From: Betaproteobacteria bacterium
GTDB taxonomy: Bacteria; Pseudomonadota; Gammaproteobacteria; Burkholderiales; Burkholderiaceae_C
Direction: 5' to 3'
NCBI GenBank assembly: GCA_009921465.1
Contig: RFXS01000003.1
Span: 1 to 41,342, forward strand
DNA: 41,342 nt
Part shown: piece by piece, positions 17,839 to 26,893 of the stretch
Layout of the letters: the number at the start of each line of letters is the position of its first letter
How positions within the stretch are numbered: position 1 is the first letter of the stretch
The notes under the pieces: model-generated
Seen by the model: only the letters and a program-made list of their open reading frames with translations
What the model was told of the DNA's origin: nothing
The model's database searches: none
Position numbers and translations under genes: made by a program

Positions 17839-19041
17839 TCAAGCCATGTTTGGTGCATGCTCTTGCATCACTTGGCGAAAAATTTTCTCTGTTTTTTGAA
17901 AAATCAGCGGCCACGCTTGACCCAGGGCCGTGATGCGGGCCTCTTGGCCCATTTGCGCGCGCAAATTGTGCTTTTCAGCCATCTCCAGAGCCGCCCCCGC
18001 GAAAGCAGCCTCGTCCCCGGGCTCAATGAGTTGTCCGTTTTCACCACTTCGAATCAATTCGGCAGCGGCTGCATGCCGGTATGCCACCACGGTCAGCGCG
18101 CTGGACATGGCCTCTAAGGTGACATTGCCAAATGTTTCGGTCAAACTGGGAAACAAAAACATATCCCCGCTGGCATAGTGTTGGGCCAAGTCTTCGCCCG
18201 TGCGAAAGCCAGCAAATATCACCTGAGGGTGTTTTTTTTCTAGCGCATGGCGCAGTGGCCCGTCGCCCACCAACACCAACTTTGTATCTTTGCGCACAGT
18301 TTCCAAGCGTTCAAAAGTGGACATGACCACATTGAGATTTTTTTCGGCTGCCAAACGGCCCACGCACAGCAACACCAAGGTGCTGTCATCGGCACCCCAT
18401 TGCTGCCTGAGTGACACAGACCGGCGCATGGGATTGAACAAGTCCGTGTCCACCCCCCTGGGCACGACATGCAATCGCTCAAACCCCATGGCCGCCAGCT
18501 CGGTGGCAAGTCCTGGCGTGGGAACCATGGTTGCCATAGCTGCATTGTGAAATTTGCGCATGTAATTCATGATGGCACCGCGCAACCAACCAATGCCGTA
18601 ATGACCACTGTACGCATGGAAATTGGTTCTGAAGTCGGTGCTGACCGGCAATTTGAGTTTTTTGGCCGCTTGCAATGCCGACCACCCCAGCGGGCCTTCT
18701 GTGGCGATGTGCACCACATCCGGTCGGTGCAGAGTCCACAGACGTGTCAAAGCACGCTTGGCAGGAAAGCCCATTTTCAAGTGCTTGTAAAACGGTATGG
18801 GCATGCCACGCACCAGCGTTTCATCGGTCAGCACCTTGCCGCCCTGATCTGCATCCTTGAGTTGACGAGGGCGAATCAACCACAGCGCATGCCCACGGGT
18901 TTTCAGCCCTTCAACTGTTTTGCTCAGCGTGTGCGCAACCCCATTGATGTCTGGTGGATAGGTCTCAGTGACCACAGCAATTCGCAATGGGGATGAAGAA
19001 CCATTGAAACAAACAACATCGATAGAGGCATCTGAGTGCAT
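17839..19041 (-). CDS. GT4-type glycosyltransferase (MgtA/PimB-like; possible glycolipid glycosyltransferase)
   Basis: LRIAVVTETYPPDINGVAHTLSKTVEGLKTRGH, HIATEGPLGWSALQAAKKL, LLCVGRLAAEKNLNVVM, FLFPSLTETFGNVTLEAMSS. Start uncertain (18987 TTG also possible). Confidence 0.88.
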   Translation of the reverse strand: MHSDASIDVVCFNGSSSPLRIAVVTETYPPDINGVAHTLSKTVEGLKTRGHALWLIRPRQLKDADQGGKVLTDETLVRGMPIPFYKHLKMGFPAKRALTRLWTLHRPDVVHIATEGPLGWSALQAAKKLKLPVSTDFRTNFHAYSGHYGIGWLRGAIMNYMRKFHNAAMATMVPTPGLATELAAMGFERLHVVPRGVDTDLFNPMRRSVSLRQQWGADDSTLVLLCVGRLAAEKNLNVVMSTFERLETVRKDTKLVLVGDGPLRHALEKKHPQVIFAGFRTGEDLAQHYASGDMFLFPSLTETFGNVTLEAMSSALTVVAYRHAAAAELIRSGENGQLIEPGDEAAFAGAALEMAEKHNLRAQMGQEARITALGQAWPLIFQKTEKIFRQVMQEHAPNMA

Positions 19042-19063
19042 AGCAACAATGTGACACCTTTAC

Positions 19064-19081
19064 ATCACAGTTTGATGACAT
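19064..19081 (-). promoter_or_regulatory. Candidate Pho box for the glycosyltransferase gene
   Basis: Minus strand ATGTCAT-caaa-CTGTGAT, 11-bp period, each 7-mer 6/7 to CTGTCAT. Confidence 0.55.
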
Positions 19082-19117
19082 TGGCGCAATAAATTAACAG
19101 CGGCGAATCCCTCAGCA

Positions 19118-19135
19118 GTGTCATCAAAATTTCAC
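19118..19135 (+). promoter_or_regulatory. Candidate Pho box for the 19196 membrane protein gene
   Basis: GTGTCAT-caaa-ATTTCAC, 11-bp period, 60 nt upstream of the start codon. Confidence 0.5.
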
Positions 19136-19195
19136 CGAAATTGGCCACATTTCCCTTATTGTTCGCTTGTCTCTCATCCAACTTTAGGAGAAATC

Positions 19196-19804
19196 ATGAA
19201 AGATTTATTGCAAACTCTGCGCACCCAACGTTGGGATGACCATCGTTACTATCACCACAGCCGCATCAATCAAGCCTTGCATTTGGTCAGTGCGCTTTCT
19301 TTTTTGGTGGCGTATGCGTATTTATTCATCGACCCGGTGGTCTCTGCTTTGATCGCATGGCTGATTTCCATGACCACACGGCAAATTGGACATTTCTTTT
19401 TTGAGCCCACTGGCTTTGATGAAGTCAACAACGCCACGCATGAGCACAAAGAAGATATCAAAGTCGGTTACAACTTGCGCCGCAAAGTGGTGTTGTTGAG
19501 CATCTGCGCCGCCATTCCAGTCATCGCTTATTGGATGCCCGACTACCTCACCTGGGCAGTTCCCCAGGCCTACGAAGACACCCCTGTCCGCATGACCGCC
19601 ATGGCTTGGCTGTTTTTAGGTGTGGCTGGGTTGGTGTTCAGGGTGTTGCAACTTTGGCTGCAAGACGGCTTGATGTCTGGAGTGGCATGGGCTTTGAAAA
19701 TCATCACCGATCCATTCCACGACATCAAAATGTATTACCGCGCACCTTTTTATCTGGCCAAGGGTCAATTGCTTGATCCGATGGAACACGTCAAGTCACA
19801 TTGA
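19196..19804 (+). CDS. Conserved polytopic membrane protein, His-rich; distantly Mpo1/DUF962-like in appearance
   Basis: AGGAG RBS; HHSRINQALHLVSALSFLVAYAYLF, TRQIGHFFFEPTGFDEVNNATHEHKEDIKVGYNLRRKVVLL. Family assignment tentative. Confidence 0.7.
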   Translation: MKDLLQTLRTQRWDDHRYYHHSRINQALHLVSALSFLVAYAYLFIDPVVSALIAWLISMTTRQIGHFFFEPTGFDEVNNATHEHKEDIKVGYNLRRKVVLLSICAAIPVIAYWMPDYLTWAVPQAYEDTPVRMTAMAWLFLGVAGLVFRVLQLWLQDGLMSGVAWALKIITDPFHDIKMYYRAPFYLAKGQLLDPMEHVKSH

Positions 19805-21475
19805 TCACACCGCCCATTTGATTCGGATCATCTCTCGCAATATATCGCGTCGGATGGTCCGATTGCTTTGTCCATTTTCAACCCACCACCATCCATCGTT
19901 TTTCATGGCTTGGGCGGCTTGCGTGAAACGGTTGCAGAAATCGGCAAAGTAGGCATCTTCAAAGGCAAAGTTGAAAATCATTCGACCCGTGCCCACCCAA
20001 CTGAGGGCGATGCCTTGTTCGCGCAAATAAAACTGCAGCATCCAGTTGTAGCGACTGGGGACTTCATAGATGACTGCCCATACTGTCGCCATGCCAACCA
20101 CGCGCACCGGCAAGGCTTGCCCTGCCAATTGTTCATTGAGTTGATGCAATCGATTGATCCACAAGGGCTCCATTTTTCGATAAACATCTTGTATGGCTGC
20201 GCTTTGTACCCGCTTGAGAAACACATTCATGGCGCCCATCACACCCGGATGAGCGTTGAATGTGCCACGTGCAAAACAAATATTGCCGGGGGTTTGTTCA
20301 TCGTAGCGGCGCATCCATTTGGCCTTTCCGCAAACCACGCCAATTGGGAAGCCACCGCCCAAGGTTTTCCCATAGGTGACGATGTCCGCATCCACGCCAA
20401 AGAATTCTTGCGCGCCCCCCAGGCCCAACCGAAAACCCATGAATACTTCGTCCATGATGAAAGCGATGCCTTTTTCATCACAAACCTTGCGCAACTCAGA
20501 GAGCCAACTTGCATAGGCTACTTTGTCATAAGACATGCTTCGCGAGCCATCCATCAAGGTCGAGTCCGTGGGAGCGGCCTTGTTGGGGTGCATGGCTTGC
20601 AAGGGATTGACCAACACGCAGGCAATGTCATTGCGCTGGCGCAAGACTTTGAGGGTTTGCGCATGCATTTCGTTCAAGGTCAGCGTGTCCCCAGATGGTG
20701 GCATGGGGTTGCCAGGGCCGGGTTGCACGTCGTCCCACCAACCATGGTATGCACCGGTGAAACGAACCAATTTTCGCTTGCCCGTGTGGTATCGCGCCAT
20801 TCGCACCGCCTGCATCACGGCCTCTGTACCAGACATGTGAAAGGACACTTCATCCTTGTGCGCGATTTGACACAACATCGAGACGTTTTCTTGCACACAA
20901 GGGTGATAGGCCCCCAAGATGGGTCCCAGTTCGCGCACCAAATCCATGCCCTCTTGCATGCAACTCTTGTAAAAATCGGCTCCAAACAGGTTCACCCCAT
21001 AGCTGCCCGTGACATCCATGTGCCACTGTGCGTCGGCATCGGCTACCCAAACCCCTTTGCTGTGCGCCCAATAACTGCCAATTTGCAGGTTTTCACTCAG
21101 GAATTTCTGAAATTGAAAGGGCACCCGATAACGCGATATCAACTGCATGTCCGACACCATGGGTTTGGTGGCTTGGGTCAGCGCCATTGTTTTCGGACTG
21201 CGCTGTGCCAGCAGGTCACCAAGCCTTTGGAGCGCTTGCTTTCTCTGTGCCTGAACAGCCTCAGGCGCGTGATCAACACAAAACCACCGCTCCACAGGGT
21301 AGTCATAGGCTGGCGCCCAGTTGGCCAATCGTTTGGCCCAACGCAAGTGACCAGCCAAGGATGGGTGCTTGGCCATCGACAGTTGCAAACGCTGCCACAG
21401 CCATCCGCCCCAGTAAAGCGCGGCCAAGGCCGACACAACCATGATCACCAAAGACTGATATATCTCTTCAAACAT
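19805..21475 (-). CDS. Class III PLP-dependent aminotransferase (glutamate-1-semialdehyde aminomutase-like) with N-terminal TM segment
   Basis: N-terminus MFEEIYQSLVIMVVSALAALYWGGWLW (TM). Aminotransferase core: SGTEAVMQAVRMARYHTGKRKLVRFTGAYHGWWDD, FIMDEVFMGFRLGLGGAQEFFGVDADIVTYGKTLGGGFPIGVVCG. Confidence 0.9.
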   Translation of the reverse strand: MFEEIYQSLVIMVVSALAALYWGGWLWQRLQLSMAKHPSLAGHLRWAKRLANWAPAYDYPVERWFCVDHAPEAVQAQRKQALQRLGDLLAQRSPKTMALTQATKPMVSDMQLISRYRVPFQFQKFLSENLQIGSYWAHSKGVWVADADAQWHMDVTGSYGVNLFGADFYKSCMQEGMDLVRELGPILGAYHPCVQENVSMLCQIAHKDEVSFHMSGTEAVMQAVRMARYHTGKRKLVRFTGAYHGWWDDVQPGPGNPMPPSGDTLTLNEMHAQTLKVLRQRNDIACVLVNPLQAMHPNKAAPTDSTLMDGSRSMSYDKVAYASWLSELRKVCDEKGIAFIMDEVFMGFRLGLGGAQEFFGVDADIVTYGKTLGGGFPIGVVCGKAKWMRRYDEQTPGNICFARGTFNAHPGVMGAMNVFLKRVQSAAIQDVYRKMEPLWINRLHQLNEQLAGQALPVRVVGMATVWAVIYEVPSRYNWMLQFYLREQGIALSWVGTGRMIFNFAFEDAYFADFCNRFTQAAQAMKNDGWWWVENGQSNRTIRRDILREMIRIKWAV

Positions 21476-21514
21476 GTGCTTCCCTTTCAGAAGCACCTTT
21501 TGTATTTCAATAGG

Positions 21515-21532
21515 ATGAAACAATGATGACGA
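21515..21532 (-). promoter_or_regulatory. Weak candidate Pho box upstream of the aminotransferase, overlapping the psd start codon
   Basis: Minus strand TCGTCAT-catt-GTTTCAT, 11-bp period, 40 nt upstream of the aminotransferase start. Confidence 0.35.
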
Positions 21533-22392
21533 TTCGACGCTGGTTGCGAAATATGGGCGCGCAAGAGGACTTGAACTTTCTGCTGACAAACCGAATTCCC
21601 AGACTGGCGGCAACCCATTTCATGGGTTGGTTCAGCCAAATACAACACCCCTGGGTGTGCCGGGCATCTATATATATATGGCGTTTATTCACAGACATAG
21701 ATCTGAGCGAAGCAAAAGAGCGAACCTTCGACAGCTTGCATGCTTTTTTTATCCGCGAGCTCAAATCAGGGGCACGCCCCTTGGACCTGCGAGCGGACAT
21801 CTTGACGAGTCCTTGCGATGGCATTTTGGGCAGTTGTGGTGAAGTACATGCGGGGCAGGTTTTTCAAGCCAAAGGTTTCCCGTATCCGCTGCATGATTTG
21901 TTTGGTGACGCCCTTGCAGCGAGCCCCTGGCACGATGGGGTGTATGCAACCATCCGCATCACCTCGGCCATGTACCACCGCTTTCATGCACCATTTGATG
22001 GCCGCTTGCACAGGGTGGACTACCTCAACGGCGACACTTGGAACGTCAACCCCATAGCGTTGCAACGCGTGGAGAAGCTCTTTTGCAAAAATGAGCGCGC
22101 GGTACTGCACATGACCACCGCCGCCAACCACCCCATTGCTTTGGTACCCGTGGCCGCCATTTTGGTTGCCAGCATCAGGCTGCATGCCATTGACACCTTG
22201 CTCCACACCCGGTATCAAGGCCCCCACCGCATTGACACAGACCAGGGCTTTGTCAAGGGCCAAGAAATGGGCTGGTTTCAGCACGGCTCGACCATCTTGG
22301 TCTTTGCCCCCAAAGGGTTTTCGTTGCTGCCTGGCTTAGCTACCGGTAGTGCTTTGAGAATGGGCCAAGCCTTGATGGCCTTTCCCAATTGA
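21523..22392 (+). CDS. psd: Phosphatidylserine decarboxylase
   Basis: SPCDGILGSCGEV, SAMYHRFHAPFDGRLHRVDYLNGDTWNVNP, EMGWFQHGSTILVFAP (GST self-cleavage site). Confidence 0.93.
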   Translation: MMTIRRWLRNMGAQEDLNFLLTNRIPRLAATHFMGWFSQIQHPWVCRASIYIWRLFTDIDLSEAKERTFDSLHAFFIRELKSGARPLDLRADILTSPCDGILGSCGEVHAGQVFQAKGFPYPLHDLFGDALAASPWHDGVYATIRITSAMYHRFHAPFDGRLHRVDYLNGDTWNVNPIALQRVEKLFCKNERAVLHMTTAANHPIALVPVAAILVASIRLHAIDTLLHTRYQGPHRIDTDQGFVKGQEMGWFQHGSTILVFAPKGFSLLPGLATGSALRMGQALMAFPN

Positions 22393-22423
22393 ATCCGTCA
22401 GCAAGGTGGAACCGCACGGCATC

Positions 22424-22463
22424 TCGTCACGATAAGTTCTTAAAAGCTTCACGAAGATTTCAC
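22424..22463 (+). promoter_or_regulatory. Candidate multi-repeat Pho box upstream of ugd
   Basis: TCGTCAC-gata-AGTTCTT-aaaa-GCTTCAC-gaag-ATTTCAC, four 7-mers in exact 11-bp register (second one degenerate), 56 nt upstream of ugd. Confidence 0.55.
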
Positions 22464-22519
22464 GCATTTTTTCGAAACTGTAGGCATCGTTTCATTCGAT
22501 GTTCAAACAGGAGAAGCAA

Positions 22520-23968
22520 ATGCAAATCACCATCATTGGCAGTGGGTATGTGGGCCTGGTCACTGGAACCTGCTTGGCGGAACTGGGCAACGATGTGGTT
22601 TGCCTGGACATGGCTGCCGACAAAATAAGAAGTCTCAACAGCGGCGTGGTGCCCATCTATGAGCCCGGCTTGGACGACTTGGTGGTGCGCAACCGCAAGC
22701 AAGGTCGATTGCAATTCACCACCGATACTGCGCTGGCCATAGAACATGGCGACGTGATTTTCATTGCCGTGGGCACACCCCCACAAGAAGATGGCAGTGC
22801 TGACTTGTCTTATGCCCTGAGTGCCGCCAGCGACATTGGGCGCTGGATGCGCACTGACAAAGTGGTGGTCAATAAATCAACCGTTCCAGTGGGTACCGCT
22901 GAGCGGGTCCACCATGCCATCTCCATTGAATTGAGCAAACGAGGCATTGACTTGGAGGGCACCAACTCATCTGAGGGCAACACACGACTGCGCTGTGCAG
23001 TGGTCTCCAACCCTGAGTTTTTGAAAGAGGGGGCTGCTGTCGAAGATTTCATGCGCCCTGACCGCATCGTGTTGGGTGTATCCAATGACGCACTGGGTCA
23101 GTGGGCCCTGTCACAGATGCGCCATTTGTACGCACCATTCAACCGACACCATGAACGCACCTTGGTGATGTCGCAACGAGCTGCCGAAATGACCAAATAC
23201 GCAGCCAATGCCATGCTGGCCACCCGGATTTCGTTCATGAACGAATTGGCCAACTTGAGTGAGCGCTTGAATGTGGATATTGAGTCAGTGCGGCAAGGCA
23301 TGGGCTCAGATCCCCGCATTGGCTATGGTTTTTTGTACGCGGGCGCAGGGTATGGTGGCTCGTGCTTCCCCAAGGATGTGAAGGCATTGCACCGAACCGG
23401 CATCGAGCAAGGGGTTGCAATGCAAATTCTCAGCGCGGTGGAACATGTGAACCAGCGTCAAAAACACCGCCTCCTGGACAAAGTGATCGCCCAATTTGGC
23501 GGCGATTTGCGGGGGCACACTTTTGGCATTTGGGGCTTGGCCTTCAAACCAGAAACCGATGATATGCGCGAGGCACCGAGTCGCACAGTGATCAATGGGT
23601 TATTGCGTGCAGGAGCGCGGGTGCAAGTCCACGACCCCGTGGCCATGGAGACGGGACAACTGGCTTTGCAAGAAGACTTGATGGACGTTCCTGAACTTTG
23701 GGGCCAGTTGAGTTTTCACGATGACCTCATGGATGCCGCAGATGGTGCGGATGCACTGCTGATCTTGACCGAATGGAAATCCTATCGAAGCCCCAATTTC
23801 CAGCAATTGAAAAGCCGGCTCAAAAACGCTTTGATATTTGACGGGCGAAATTTGTTTGACCCGCAGCAAATGGAACAAGCGTGTTTCTCATACCACGGCA
23901 TAGGGCGCGTGTCGCGCCCCACCACCCCAACGACCTATCCATCAGCAAGCATGGCAACGACCGACTGA
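22520..23968 (+). CDS. ugd: UDP-glucose 6-dehydrogenase
   Basis: [84 protein letters not shown]. Confidence 0.97.
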   Translation: MQITIIGSGYVGLVTGTCLAELGNDVVCLDMAADKIRSLNSGVVPIYEPGLDDLVVRNRKQGRLQFTTDTALAIEHGDVIFIAVGTPPQEDGSADLSYALSAASDIGRWMRTDKVVVNKSTVPVGTAERVHHAISIELSKRGIDLEGTNSSEGNTRLRCAVVSNPEFLKEGAAVEDFMRPDRIVLGVSNDALGQWALSQMRHLYAPFNRHHERTLVMSQRAAEMTKYAANAMLATRISFMNELANLSERLNVDIESVRQGMGSDPRIGYGFLYAGAGYGGSCFPKDVKALHRTGIEQGVAMQILSAVEHVNQRQKHRLLDKVIAQFGGDLRGHTFGIWGLAFKPETDDMREAPSRTVINGLLRAGARVQVHDPVAMETGQLALQEDLMDVPELWGQLSFHDDLMDAADGADALLILTEWKSYRSPNFQQLKSRLKNALIFDGRNLFDPQQMEQACFSYHGIGRVSRPTTPTTYPSASMATTD

Positions 23969-23979
23969 GCCTGGGGCCC

Positions 23980-25218
23980 TCATGGGCCTTGGGTGCTGGC
24001 GGGGTTTCGGCCAACATGCCGCGCACACACCAAGGCCATGCAAGTGGCAATGAGCCCCCCCAATACCCAGGTGATGGTTGCAAAGGGACACTCCAGATAG
24101 AGCAATCCGCTGTAAACGGCCATCATCAAAACCACGCTGGTATTTTCATTCAAGTTTTGAACCGCCACGGAGCGCCCCGCTGTGAGCAATGTGATGCCCC
24201 GATGCTGCAGCAATGCATTCATGGGGACCACAAACAAGCCACTGATGGCCCCGACAAGCAGCATCATGCACAAGGCCATTGGCCAAGTGGTGACCAGATT
24301 CATCAGGGGCAACATGAGCCCCAGCAACACACCCAAGCCAAGCACCCGGGTTGCCCGGTGCAAAGGAACCCATCTCCCAGCCATCCATGCACCCGCGACA
24401 ACCCCTGCAGCGGTACACGCCTGCAAATAAGCCCCTTGATCCAATCCCAGACCCAAAACCTGCTGACACCACAGCAAAACCAGCAATTGCATGGTCGCCC
24501 CCGCCCCCCAAAATAAGGTCGTCACTGCCAAACTGACTTGTCCCATGGGGTCGGACCACATGGCTTTTTGATCCACCCAAAAATCGGCACACACGCGGGT
24601 CAAGTGCCATTGGCTTGCTGTGGGTGTGATGCCACTGTGGGGTATGCCACGCTGAATCAGGGCCACCGCGGCATAAACGCCCATGATCACAAGCACCGAA
24701 GCGCCAAACCGACTGCCCCAGCCACCCCACTTGTTGATGCCATGGACCCAGTGCAAGGTGGTCCACAGATCACTGATCAAAGCGCCCCCCAAGGCAACGC
24801 CCAAAACAGCTGCGCTGACGGTGCTCACTTCGATCCAAGCATTGGCGCTGACGAGCCGCTCGGGTGGCTCCACTTCGGTGATCCAGCCATATTTGGCGGG
24901 CGAGTAAATGGCCGCACCCAAACCCACGCACACATAGGCCAACATCACATCCAAGCCCAGCATCAACGATGCGACTGCCATCAGCTTGAGCGCATTCGCC
25001 CATTGCATGACCATGGGCTTGTGCCATGCATCCGCCAACCGCCCCACCCAAGGAGCCAACAACACATACGACAAGGTAAACCCCATTTTCAACAATGGGA
25101 TCCAGTGGGCTGCTTTGGACTGTTCGACCAGCATGGCAATCACCACCAACAACAAGGCGTTATCAGCCAGTCCGGCCAAACCTTGGGCTGCCATCAAGCG
25201 ATGAAAGCCTGGGCTCAT
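23980..25218 (-). CDS. lplT: MFS transporter, LplT-like lysophospholipid transporter
   Basis: FHRLMAAQGLAGLADNALLLVVIAML, LAYVCVGLGAAIYSPAKYGWITEVEPPERLVSANAWIEVSTV resembles LplT. Confidence 0.85.
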   Translation of the reverse strand: MSPGFHRLMAAQGLAGLADNALLLVVIAMLVEQSKAAHWIPLLKMGFTLSYVLLAPWVGRLADAWHKPMVMQWANALKLMAVASLMLGLDVMLAYVCVGLGAAIYSPAKYGWITEVEPPERLVSANAWIEVSTVSAAVLGVALGGALISDLWTTLHWVHGINKWGGWGSRFGASVLVIMGVYAAVALIQRGIPHSGITPTASQWHLTRVCADFWVDQKAMWSDPMGQVSLAVTTLFWGAGATMQLLVLLWCQQVLGLGLDQGAYLQACTAAGVVAGAWMAGRWVPLHRATRVLGLGVLLGLMLPLMNLVTTWPMALCMMLLVGAISGLFVVPMNALLQHRGITLLTAGRSVAVQNLNENTSVVLMMAVYSGLLYLECPFATITWVLGGLIATCMALVCARHVGRNPASTQGP

Positions 25219-25234
25219 GGAAGCAATGATGCCG

Positions 25235-26008
25235 TCAAGCCGCCTGAACCACGGAGGCGTGAACATAGGATTTGTCGATCAACTGATCCCAATAAATCAG
25301 CTCCAATCGACCGTCCATGTGTTCAACCAATGCCGTTCTGCTCTCTACCCAATCTCCATCGTTGCAATACAAAATCCCATCGATGTGTCGCATTTCAGCC
25401 TTGTGGATATGCCCGCACACAACCCCTTGATAGCCCCGTCGCGCAGCCTCATGGGCGACGGCTTTCTCGAAGTCCGAGACATAGCTCAATGCTTTTTTAA
25501 CTTTGTGTTTCAGATATGCCGACAACGACCAATAGCGCATACCCAACTTGGCTCTGATCCGATTGAAATGTCTGTTCATGCGCAGAGTGAACTCATACAA
25601 ATAGTCACCCACATAGGCCAGCCATTTGGCATACTGAACCACGGCATCGAAGTAATCACCATGTGTCAGCCACAACCTTCTTCCATCTAGCAATGTGTGC
25701 GACCCCTCTTCCATCACCACAATGCCGCCAAAGTGTTGGCTGGTGAATTCACGGGCAAACTCGTCATGGTTACCGGGGATGTAGACCACCCGACAACCTT
25801 TGCGCACCCTGCGCAAAAGCTTTTGAATCACGTCATTGTGTTCTTGCGGCCAGTACCAATTGCGCCTGAGTTGCCAGCCATCCACCATGTCACCAATCAG
25901 GTACAGGTAATCACTTTCGTGGGATTTCAAAAAATCAAGCAAGGCTTGCGCTTGACAACCTGCCGTCCCCAAATGGACGTCCGATATAAATACCGCGCGG
26001 TAATGCAT
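25235..26008 (-). CDS. COG2908-type metallophosphoesterase (UDP-2,3-diacylglucosamine diphosphatase-like; PlcP-like phospholipase C candidate)
   Basis: FISDVHLGTAGCQAQALLDFLKSHESDYLYLIGDMVDGWQLRRNWYWPQEHNDVIQKLL, YIPGNHDEFARE, WLTHGDYFD, GVVCGHIHKAEMR, YCNDGDWVES. Confidence 0.85.
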   Translation of the reverse strand: MHYRAVFISDVHLGTAGCQAQALLDFLKSHESDYLYLIGDMVDGWQLRRNWYWPQEHNDVIQKLLRRVRKGCRVVYIPGNHDEFAREFTSQHFGGIVVMEEGSHTLLDGRRLWLTHGDYFDAVVQYAKWLAYVGDYLYEFTLRMNRHFNRIRAKLGMRYWSLSAYLKHKVKKALSYVSDFEKAVAHEAARRGYQGVVCGHIHKAEMRHIDGILYCNDGDWVESRTALVEHMDGRLELIYWDQLIDKSYVHASVVQAA

Positions 26009-26850
26009 CAAGCTCTCAAAAAATGTCGACGATACTTTTCCGGAATGTCTTTGAGCGCCAGCATCATGGGTAAATCCGCACTGTTGAAGTCCTGATCCCA
26101 AGCAGGCGGACCCAATAATTTAGCCCCTAATCTGAGGTAACCACGGATCAATGGTGGGGGCTCAACCGCCAAGTCGGCTTGCGCTTGGTGCAGTGGCAAT
26201 GCAAATCGCGGGCTGACCCGGTATTCAATGGGTGCCAAGTGTGTCTCCTTCATCCGCGCCCACAGACTGGCGGCCACTTGGGTATTGACCACGCCGTTAT
26301 GCAGCATCGGGATGCTGGCGCAGCCCAACATGGTTTCAAAATGATTTTGTTGCATGAATGCAATCAAAGCACCCCACAAGGCCATGATGACCGACCCTTG
26401 GCGGTGGTCTGGGTGAACACAGCTGCGGCCAAATTCGACCATCCCAGGGCGCAATCCCCGCAAACGCACCAAGTCAAACTCGGTGTCCGTATAAGTGCCC
26501 CCCATGCGTGACGCTTGTGCTGGCACCAATACGCGATAAGTACCCACGACAGGCCCATCAGGGCCCGCGCGCACGGTCAGGTGTTCGCAATAGTCATCAA
26601 ACACATCGATGTCATGCCCTGGCAACGCGCTGGCAATGTGGGCGCCCCATTCGTTGGCAAACACTTGATATCGCAAGCGCTGCGCTTCGCGCACCTCATC
26701 CAAATGTCGTGCCCATTGGATGCAAGCCTTGACCGGCTCTGGCGTTGCATCAGGCCGGGGTGCGGTATGAACATCTTTGACACGGTTGGTGAGATCCAGT
26801 CCCCAACCTGTTGTGATGGTGTGCGTGAGCTGTGCGGACCCAACTGACAT
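26008..26850 (-). CDS. olsB: GNAT acyltransferase, OlsB-like (ornithine lipid biosynthesis, N-acyltransferase)
   Basis: VEFGRSCVHPDHRQGSVIMALWGALIAFM, MLGCASIPM, PPPLIRGYLRLGAKLLGPPAWDQDFNSADLPMML resemble OlsB. Confidence 0.82.
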   Translation of the reverse strand: MSVGSAQLTHTITTGWGLDLTNRVKDVHTAPRPDATPEPVKACIQWARHLDEVREAQRLRYQVFANEWGAHIASALPGHDIDVFDDYCEHLTVRAGPDGPVVGTYRVLVPAQASRMGGTYTDTEFDLVRLRGLRPGMVEFGRSCVHPDHRQGSVIMALWGALIAFMQQNHFETMLGCASIPMLHNGVVNTQVAASLWARMKETHLAPIEYRVSPRFALPLHQAQADLAVEPPPLIRGYLRLGAKLLGPPAWDQDFNSADLPMMLALKDIPEKYRRHFLRA

Positions 26851-26893
26851 GAACGCTCCATTTGTTGCATTCCTGTCAGTGTGTGTGCCTTGC

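Noticed and set aside
19868-21526. 552-aa plus-strand ORF
   Set aside because: Shadow ORF antisense to the class III aminotransferase; no recognisable domain and His-rich mirrored composition.
21664-21681. Short TA-rich run (tatatatatat) inside psd
   Set aside because: Very short, inside coding sequence with frame intact; no evidence of phase variation.
24538-25500. 320-aa plus-strand ORF
   Set aside because: Antisense to lplT and the phosphoesterase; no motifs.
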